A stretch of 24,709 nt of DNA. Source: Mnemiopsis leidyi (Eukaryota; Ctenophora; Tentaculata; Lobata; Bolinopsidae). The notes beneath the pieces are model-generated. The model saw only the letters and a list, made by a program, of their open reading frames with translations, had not been told where the DNA came from and made no database searches. The position numbers were made by a program, and so were the translations under genes. The stretch is from positions 63,496 to 88,204 of the forward strand of contig JH154184.1 in assembly GCA_000226015.1 (NCBI GenBank), written 5' to 3'. Positions 21,401 through 24,709 of this stretch are shown here, one piece after another. Each line of letters begins with the position of its first letter. Position 1 is the stretch's first letter.

Positions 21401-24316
21401 GCGATTGTTAGTTTGGTGTAAAGTTGCATCAACTCTTAGCACTAGCATTAAATTATTCGCAAAACCTTTTAAAATAGTCGCAAAAACCGGTGGGAAAGTA
21501 TACAAAACTACACAATTCGAAGTACATCTTGCAGAGCGGACCAGAAGTAGAAGTTCCACTTCCCACTCACCCGCAGGTACCCCGAGGTCGAGGTATATCA
21601 ACAAGAGAAGCACAACCCGCAGAATAACACCACTGGAGGTCCCCGTAGAGGAGCTCATGTCTCAAGCTCTCCCCATCGGTAAGTCTTGTTTTTCTCACGC
21701 GGTCACGTGATTTTGTCATAACGGGGCATGTTTAAAGGTTGGTGTAGTCCGTAGAAGTTAGTGCAGACGTGGTCAATGTTGAAAACCACTGGCAAATTCT
21801 TGGCATTCTTTCTCTGTTGTGGGAATTTAGTTTAGCGTTTAAATCTAGCTCTAACTTAAACTATGGAAGTTTTCTGAATTTCGGAGATTTTCATTTTCTA
21901 ATGCAAGCGTAAATAATGGATGACAATTCTTCTTTGTAAGGAATGTCGACTTCCAGAAACCATAGTAAACTTTATGCCAGGTCATAAATAACATAATGTG
22001 TCGTGGAATTAATCTTGTAGAAGACAGACGTAAGACAAATTCTCTAGTTTAATTTTACATTTTCTAACAGACCAGGCTTAATATTTAAAGTATCGTCCTC
22101 AAAACTCTTAGTCCCCAAATACCTTGGTGTATACTTATTTATATATAGGGCGCCGTGGGCCCGGTGCATAAAATGTATTGAGTGTGATTTGACTGGCAAA
22201 TTGGCCGAGACATTTAAAAAAACAATTTGACGAAAGAGAATTCTTTAAACTTGAACTTGTGAGAATAGATCTTATTACTTGTACTCAAATTTTAAAAAAT
22301 GAGGGAAACAAGTAACATAAACTGTTAAACAAAAAGTTTATGGCTACAGAAATATTAAGACGCTGTGTATTCAGTAACATACGAGGACGGACAAGCAGGT
22401 AGAGAAGCGCTTGTCGCCAAGACCGAGGACGAAGCAAGGAGACCAGGGTCTGTAGCTGGATCTCATACCTTACTGCCCCGTCCTGGACACTCTCGTGTTA
22501 ACAACAACCTCTCTGTGGAGGAGAAAGTGGTGTCCGAGGAGAAGGTGGTGTCTGATGACACCCTCAACAACTCCAACTTCCCCAATGTATCACTAGCTCC
22601 CACTTCCAGTTCTACCCCCAACCGAGTGTCGGTTAGAATGTTTTCTTCTTAAACTGTTTAAATCAATAGAACTATGGAAGTAAAAATCGGATTGTTTTAT
22701 CTTCCTTGCAATAGTTGCTAGCCTTTATTCTCTTGTTCACCTTACATTTCTGTTTTTCCACACTTTGGCTAAAGAGATTAAAGCATTGGGCTTCCGTTCC
22801 AGAGGTCCGTTTAAATCTCTGTGCTGCTCATCACGCTTTGCTAAGATCGGGGTTATATCAATACACCCGACATTGTAAGATCTTTGGGCTCTTGTAATTG
22901 GTAGGTTAGATAGCAGTACAAGGCTGTTGGATACGCTGATTTTAAATCAATGTCAGATTTAAAGAAATGTGGTTTTCACAACTGTATTTCTCTATAGACA
23001 ACACCCATGTGGCGTGGCATGTCTGATGCATGCCAAAACCCATTTAATAGTACCAAATACAGGATTAAATTGTCTGACCTTCTTTTACTACATGCAGGCA
23101 GAAACAGAAAACAAAATCAGTTCAGAATTCAAAGAAATCGTCGAAAACCTGAACGCAGATGACTTTGATTTTTCCGACCTCTCAATGGAGCAAACAAAAG
23201 TCGAAGAAAAGCCCAAGCAGTTTGTGTTTATGCTAACAGGTTTCATTGTGATTTCTTCCAAAATCCTTGATCTACTGACTGATTAATCATTTATTTTAAG
23301 TCATGTGTTTTAAGTCTAATATCTTTTAAAAAATAATTAGACTTAAAAAACTGCCAGATATTTACATTTAATTTAACTTTAATCTTAATTTCTAGAATTC
23401 CATAAAGACATAATCCTGAATACAACACTTAATTTTGATCACTAAACAGGAATGAATGATGCTGAAAAGAAAATGTGTGCTGAAGCAGTAGAAAATCTTG
23501 GTGGACAGTTGATAAACTCAGTTGGCTTCGACTGTCGGTGTACCCATTTGATTGTAAGCAGCAATATAATATTTAATATCATCATAATAAGTAATATCAT
23601 CACAAGTCTCTAACCTATGAATTGTCATCATAGCATTTATTAAATGGCAATTATGGTTGTTTTGTTTTATCAATAGGTAGTAAAATTTACATAGATAATT
23701 AACTTTTCCAAAAAAATACTCGTGGACCGCATGGATTCATTCTTTCCACTCACTTAACCTGACTTCATTATCTTTACCTCTGCGTTCCTAAATTTAGGCC
23801 GATAAGCCGAACACATGAACATATCGCTGACAATAGCTCTACCCCTAACTTCAGGCGAACAAGCCGAACAGGAATGAGAAGTTCATCTCGAGTCTGGGGT
23901 CGGGAGTCTGGGCTCTGCACCCTAGCTACGTGTCGGTCTCCAAACAGCAGGGCAGCTGGGCTGACGAGAAACAGTTCACCTGGGACAACTTCACATCCGG
24001 TCTCATCGGTACGGTTAAATGGTTATGTTTCACTGTCTCGTTGTTTAGCTGACCTTGACGACCTGACTGAGTTACTATTTGATAATTTCTTTATCTTAGA
24101 CTTTTAGAGATTTCTCAATATTTCTTTATAATACATCGTTTGTAAGTTAAAATTCAAAAGCTTCAAATATTATCGACGTAACCAACAGCCCCTGTCTCCC
24201 CGAAGGTATTAACAAAAGTCTGGGCGAAGCTGCCTCAAAGTGGGTTGGCAAAAAGGCGTTCAGTGGTTGGCGGGTCGTCCTTTGTATAAGTCCTAACAAG
24301 ATACGAAGTTTCAGAG
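9914..24316 (+). CDS. TOPBP1: DNA topoisomerase 2-binding protein 1 (TopBP1), C-terminal end off the right edge
   Basis: TopBP1 is a nuclear phosphopeptide-binding scaffold: BRCT0-2 bind phosphorylated RAD9 and Treslin, BRCT4-5 bind BLM, 53BP1 and MDC1 class partners, and a linker activates ATR. Exons: 9914-9997, 10245-10412, 10593-10709, 11004-11084, 11519-11602, 11787-11947, 12304-12412, 12673-12870, 13131-13286, 13609-13785, 13993-14160, 14391-14506, 14710-14805, 14991-15102, 15415-15555, 15736-15939, 16121-16231, 16422-16562, 16950-17076, 17253-17414, 20984-21078, 21246-21321, 21535-21678, 22375-22631, 23098-23239, 23450-23553, 23855-24008, 24206-24316. All junctions agree in phase, giving 1265 residues in the window against about 1520 for human. 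Domain order BRCT0-1-2, 3, 4-5, 6, linker, 7-8 matches the family. Exon 1 and the end of exon 22375-22631 (alternative in-frame donors at 22588 and 22625) are the least certain parts. Confidence 0.95.
10762..10979. repeat. 21-bp tandem array, 10 copies, with 5-unit higher-order structure
   Basis: Unit CAGTAACAGTTATTGAGATAT in TOPBP1 intron 3. Ten units follow the variant order TTATT, TAATT, TAATT, TTATT, TTATT, TTGTT, TAATT, TAATT, TTATT, TTATT. The variant CATGAACAG follows units 3 and 8. Units 1-5 and 6-10 therefore match as two 105-bp blocks, so the array last grew by block duplication. Confidence 0.9.
11091..11340. repeat. GTAC/TTGTATA-rich low-complexity tract
   Basis: About 250 bp of irregular words such as TAGTACTTGTATA in the 434-nt TOPBP1 intron 11085-11518. 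No fixed period. Open frames on the minus strand here are Tyr/Leu-rich artefacts. From 11341 to 11518 I see nothing else. Confidence 0.7.
11937..12162. repeat. 20-bp minisatellite copied from the exon 6/intron junction
   Basis: Ten 20-bp units (11963-12162) alternate TTGTCATGGATAGGTAATAG and TTGTTATGGAGAGATTATTG, giving a 40-bp dimer. The last unit carries an 18-nt word (12145-12162) identical to the true exon 6 donor region (11937-11954). The rest of the intron to 12303 is ordinary. Confidence 0.9.
12423..12490. repeat. 16-bp array of CACGTG E-boxes
   Basis: CACGTG occurs at 12425, 12441, 12457 and 12473, exactly 16 bp apart, in a unit near GTCACGTGTTATATCT. It sits directly after the donor of TOPBP1 exon 7. 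Whether it binds bHLH factors cannot be told from sequence. Confidence 0.85.
12673..13785 (+). CDS. TOPBP1: TopBP1 linker and BRCT3 (3 exons)
   Basis: Exons 12673-12870, 13131-13286 and 13609-13785, residues 269-445. The first finishes BRCT2 (GVCLD) and adds an acidic linker ending LNNLELDV, like the human LENLDVSAF motif. BRCT3 starts GYLEGCRIYLSGF, has NNGAGMR, VTHIVT and SADWLVNSMEKG. Acceptor 13609 (CATTAAG|GTG) has a poor pyrimidine tract but makes the Thr-His to Trp spacing exactly 30 residues, as in human. Confidence 0.88.
13287..13608 (+). other. TOPBP1 intron, nothing recognised
   Basis: 322-nt AT-rich intron between exons 9 and 10. It contains a GACTC-type near-duplicate (TTCTGACTCAATTCTGACT around 13507). 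No gene or structured element is apparent. Confidence 0.6.
13993..15939 (+). CDS. TOPBP1: TopBP1 linker and BRCT4-BRCT5 pair (6 exons)
   Basis: Exons 13993-14160, 14391-14506, 14710-14805, 14991-15102, 15415-15555 and 15736-15939, residues 446-724. The first is a linker with DSILDQY (human DEDLLSQY). BRCT4 reads SDLFKGYRFYI ... HGGCCR ... DFCVVDPF ... YMWLQRCIQAGEIL. BRCT5 reads LKGCVICYTQFSG ... ALGGVCQGTF ... CTHLLYK ... SSKIKAAIKWKIPFV ... GWLYKCLE. Acceptor 15415 (TCCAG|TTTTCAGG) was chosen over the CAG six bases later because only it keeps phase and human spacing. The BRCT5 phosphate lysine is present; human S654 is Thr here. If the 15940 donor is not used, translation ends three codons on (TAA 15949-15951). 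Confidence 0.9.
14860..14985. repeat. pyrimidine-rich intron tract with CCCTAACTCTAA words
   Basis: Degenerate copies of CCTAACTCTAA and CTCCCGCC(T/C)GAACTC fill the intron before exon 14991-15102, giving an unusually long C/T-rich run up to the CCCCTACAG acceptor. Confidence 0.6.
15125..15222. repeat. TTCATGCCCCCAAA tandem repeat
   Basis: Seven or so diverged 13-14 bp units (TTCATGCCCCCA, TTCATGTCCCAACG and similar) in the 312-nt TOPBP1 intron 15103-15414. The rest of the intron is AT-rich, with CATAATATAT repeats near 15358-15390. Confidence 0.8.
16121..17414 (+). CDS. TOPBP1: TopBP1 linker and BRCT6 (4 exons)
   Basis: Exons 16121-16231, 16422-16562, 16950-17076 and 17253-17414, residues 725-904. 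The linker keeps GFVTPMK (human VVTPLDM) and EAMEALESP (human DALAALETP). BRCT6 reads VTLVVKLNKQV ... RRHGAVIKTF ... SCTHVVCS/T ... VKAVSSHWIMACDEQKQRLPE ... YDPKRALSIS, colinear with human from KVVVCVSKKL to YNPKMSLDIS. Confidence 0.92.
16307..16407. repeat. GATTCCTGGCTATAACA-CACGTGACCT repeat
   Basis: About four diverged units of 20-28 bp next to the acceptor of exon 16422-16562. Three contain CACGTG (16348, 16376, 16396) in CACGTGACCTGATTCCTGG context. Confidence 0.8.
16585..16672. repeat. 14-bp TTAGTTGCTAATG tandem repeat
   Basis: About seven units alternating TTGCTAATG and TTGCTTATG in the 387-nt TOPBP1 intron 16563-16949. Confidence 0.85.
16815..16922. repeat. dispersed ~105-bp element, copy 1
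   Basis: Starts GACAGGCCAAAA, has CGAGC, then TCACGTGACCCTC 57 bp on and GTGAC 38 bp after that. The same blocks in the same order and near-identical spacing occur at 20641-20745, in a different TOPBP1 intron. Copy-to-copy divergence is high. It may be a short non-autonomous element. Confidence 0.6.
17906..18361. repeat. 48-bp tandem array made of the GPCR 3' end
   Basis: The word CACAAAAGTTTTGTGGAAAG recurs at 48-bp steps (starts of CAAAAG at 17963, 18011, 18059, 18107, 18155, 18275, 18323, with a variant near 17914). One diverged stretch lies at 18180-18255. Read on the minus strand, each good unit encodes PDVETRTFHKTFV and a TGA. The GPCR-proximal unit is the actual end of that gene. Because 48 is a multiple of three, a plus-strand frame also stays open across the array, but it is an artefact. 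Confidence 0.92.
18318..19370 (-). CDS. orphan rhodopsin-class (class A) GPCR, intronless, nested in a TOPBP1 intron
   Basis: 350 residues from ATG at 19370 (AAG before it, A at -3; a longer frame upstream to 19436 starts only with GTG). Seven hydrophobic segments: about 19-42, 52-75, 95-121, 136-158, 190-217, 231-256 and 268-290. An extracellular NET sequon sits at residues 5-7. Signatures are atypical: TM1 has GDGIIV (D35 for N1.50), TM2 LAVCN (N65 for D2.50), the DRY site reads LKY (121-123), CWxP reads AFLP (246-249), and NPxxY is NFFVY (281-285). The ECL2 Cys (174) is present but its usual TM3 partner is not at the normal place. LLLKYPLR at the TM3/loop 2 border recurs in cnidarian orphan receptors as I remember them. 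The ligand is unknown. The C-tail has KKRR and ends in a 13-residue repeat-encoded stretch. Confidence 0.85.
   Translation of the reverse strand: MKTNNETIYGIQSSPERYTLLTWTVTVLITSLLGDGIIVLASIKHNAIKLHKVIVVVIQHLAVCNLLLTTVVVFPTTVALIADRWVLGEALGHLHVLVRSTCYPAQRVLTCVMTTLKVLLLKYPLRTASWSRGTGHRICGLMWVVVICVYLPLQFGVMLFIWDNLQFDFASYACIYDYSSTRAPGWLRHYNLMYINLVIVVPCVVLLVTSLFILVKAKVAAARYRGTLRWEGVLTVLITVGVLFAAFLPFCAVFVARDLGHLNTTIYRGANFLNFLNIMANFFVYCFTVNSFRAYLKSGVVGLVRRVSLKKRRVPPQYVKGGSLAPTTTIDEQLPLSPDVETRTFHKTFV
19777..19886. repeat. 48-bp direct repeat upstream of the GPCR
   Basis: CTGCATCA starts at 19777, 19825 and 19873, heading two full, about 80% similar 48-bp units (ending ATTCAGAACTATCA or GTTCAGTACTATTA) and a partial third. 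It lies about 400-500 bp upstream of the GPCR start codon on its strand. Confidence 0.85.
20641..20745. repeat. dispersed ~105-bp element, copy 2
   Basis: GACAGGCCAAAA...CGAGC, then TCACGTGACCCTC at 20693 and GTGAC at 20732, matching the block order of 16815-16922. Confidence 0.6.
20984..23239 (+). CDS. TOPBP1: TopBP1 ATR-activation-like linker (5 exons)
   Basis: Exons 20984-21078, 21246-21321, 21535-21678, 22375-22631 and 23098-23239, residues 905-1142. Every junction (1/1, 0/0, 1/1, 1/1, 0/0) fits, which is the main support since the sequence is disordered. Landmarks: Ser/Arg-rich RTRSRSSTSHSPAGTPRSR (human STPDSTRSARSGRSR region), VTYEDGQAGREALVAK (human IIWDDPTAREERARL) and EEKPKQFVFMLTG entering BRCT7. 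A small internal duplication, EEKVVSEEKVVSDD, is visible. No tryptophan occurs in this whole segment. Confidence 0.75.
21679..22374 (+). other. TOPBP1 intron (696 nt), nothing firm
   Basis: Between exons 23 and 24, both phase 1, so a missed phase-1/1 exon is formally possible but I find no conserved motif. Near its start lie a GGTCACGTGA E-box (about 21701) and GGCATGTTTAAAGGTTG, weakly like the flank of the dispersed element at 16800. The rest is AT-rich. Confidence 0.6.
22632..23097 (+). other. TOPBP1 intron, nothing recognised
   Basis: 466 nt from the chosen donor TCG|GTTAGA to acceptor CATGCAG. If an earlier in-frame donor (AAT|GTATCA at 22588 or CGA|GTGTCG at 22625) is used, the intron starts slightly sooner. 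No structured element is seen. Confidence 0.55.
23450..24316 (+). CDS. TOPBP1: TopBP1 BRCT7 and first strand of BRCT8 (3 exons)
   Basis: Exons 23450-23553, 23855-24008 and 24206-24316, residues 1143-1265, continuing from FVFMLTG in the preceding exon. BRCT7 has AVENLGGQLINS, CRCTHLI, NRNEKFISSLGSGVWALHPSYV and the QFTWDNFTSG exit. BRCT8 begins KKAFSGWRVVLCI (human EGAFSGWKVILHV). The phosphate-binding Lys in RNEK (human K1317) is retained. The last exon ends AGA G|GTAAGA; the next exon is not in the window. Confidence 0.92.
23798..23818 (+). pseudogene. decayed duplicate of the exon 27 start
   Basis: After AATTTAG, seven codons read A-D-K-P-N-T-stop, next to the real exon start A-N-K-P-N-R-N 57 bp downstream after TTCAG. 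The shared word AAGCCGAACA and the shared phase show a tandem duplication of the 3' splice site. The rest of intron 23554-23854 is AT-rich without features. Confidence 0.6.
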
Positions 24317-24416
24317 GTAAGATTATTACTTCTCTCACAAACTTTGAACTGCTGATTCAGTTAAAAGTTTGGACAAGCTACACTACAGACTACATTCTAA
24401 ACTATACATCACCACA

Positions 24417-24640
24417 AAAAACCAATATTTTTTTCCCGTATCTTGCCATTTGGGCCCGAAGGGCCCAAATGGCAAGATTGTTTTGATACGTTTTGTGCAC
24501 GTGCACAAAAAGTACAAAACAAGGGTTGGCGATCGACAGCGTAAATCGGGGTATTTTGGAATATTAGCTCAAAAAGTGTCCGTCCGTCCGTACGTCTGCG
24601 CGCACGTCCGCGCGCACGCTCCTTTATCAAACTTAATTAT
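24417..24640. mobile_element. possible mobile-element fragment with perfect hairpin
   Basis: A 17-bp perfect inverted repeat (24441-24457 with 24461-24477, arms TCTTGCCATTTGGGCCC, 3-nt loop GAA) is followed by a perfect 20-bp palindrome TTTTGTGCACGTGCACAAAA (24491-24510). A (CGTC)n/(CGCG)-rich stretch follows at about 24579-24620. The composition differs sharply from the neighbouring intron. No transposase frame or target duplication is visible, so the class is unknown. From 24640 to the end I see only intron sequence. Confidence 0.45.
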
Positions 24641-24709
24641 GTATACAAATACGATTATAGGTTTTAACTGCCTGAGGCCGCATAATGGATTTCACATATG
24701 CATCATGAA

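Noticed and set aside
22632-22652. Open-frame tail after SVSVR-type residues running to TAA as the TopBP1 C-terminus
   Set aside because: BRCT7 and BRCT8 exons follow in phase, so the gene continues; a donor at or before 22632 must be used.

Overview
This is animal nuclear DNA: two large conserved eukaryotic genes lie head to tail on the plus strand, split by many small introns with GT/AG ends. I translated around the splice sites and compared the result with human orthologues from memory. The upstream gene is THOC2 (THO/TREX mRNA-export subunit), entered in its middle and finished at 9457. The downstream gene is TOPBP1 (BRCT scaffold of replication initiation and ATR activation), starting near 9914 and running off the right edge. 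Reading phases close exactly: the 14 THOC2 exons sum to 2559 nt (852 residues plus stop), and the 28 TOPBP1 exons to 3796 nt (1265 residues plus one base).

Each gene has one outsized intron of about 3.6-3.8 kb, and each of those holds a complete minus-strand gene. In the THOC2 intron (1336-5091) it is a two-exon gene for a 179-residue secreted protein. In the TOPBP1 intron (17415-20983) it is an intronless rhodopsin-class GPCR of 350 residues with atypical signature motifs. The style of both nested genes resembles families I associate with cnidarian genomes, probably medusozoan. That assignment is from memory and moderate in confidence; another early-branching animal cannot be excluded.

Layout: 1-536, repeats in a THOC2 intron; 537-1335, three THOC2 exons; 1336-5091, giant intron with the nested secreted-protein gene, a triple CCAAT cluster and a T-rich repeat; 5092-9457, eleven THOC2 exons ending in the Tho2 domain and a charged tail; 9458-9913, intergenic; 9914-17414, TOPBP1 BRCT0-6; 17415-20983, giant intron with the GPCR and two 48-bp-period repeats; 20984-23239, ATR-activation-like linker; 23098-24316, BRCT7 and the start of BRCT8; 24317-24709, intron with a long perfect hairpin and palindrome, possibly a mobile-element fragment.

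The introns are unusually rich in short tandem arrays. Two look born from genes: one repeats the exon 6/intron junction of TOPBP1, the other the last 13 codons plus stop of the GPCR. A decayed duplicate of a 3' splice site precedes TOPBP1 exon 27. I see no rRNA, tRNA, CRISPR array or intact transposase gene.
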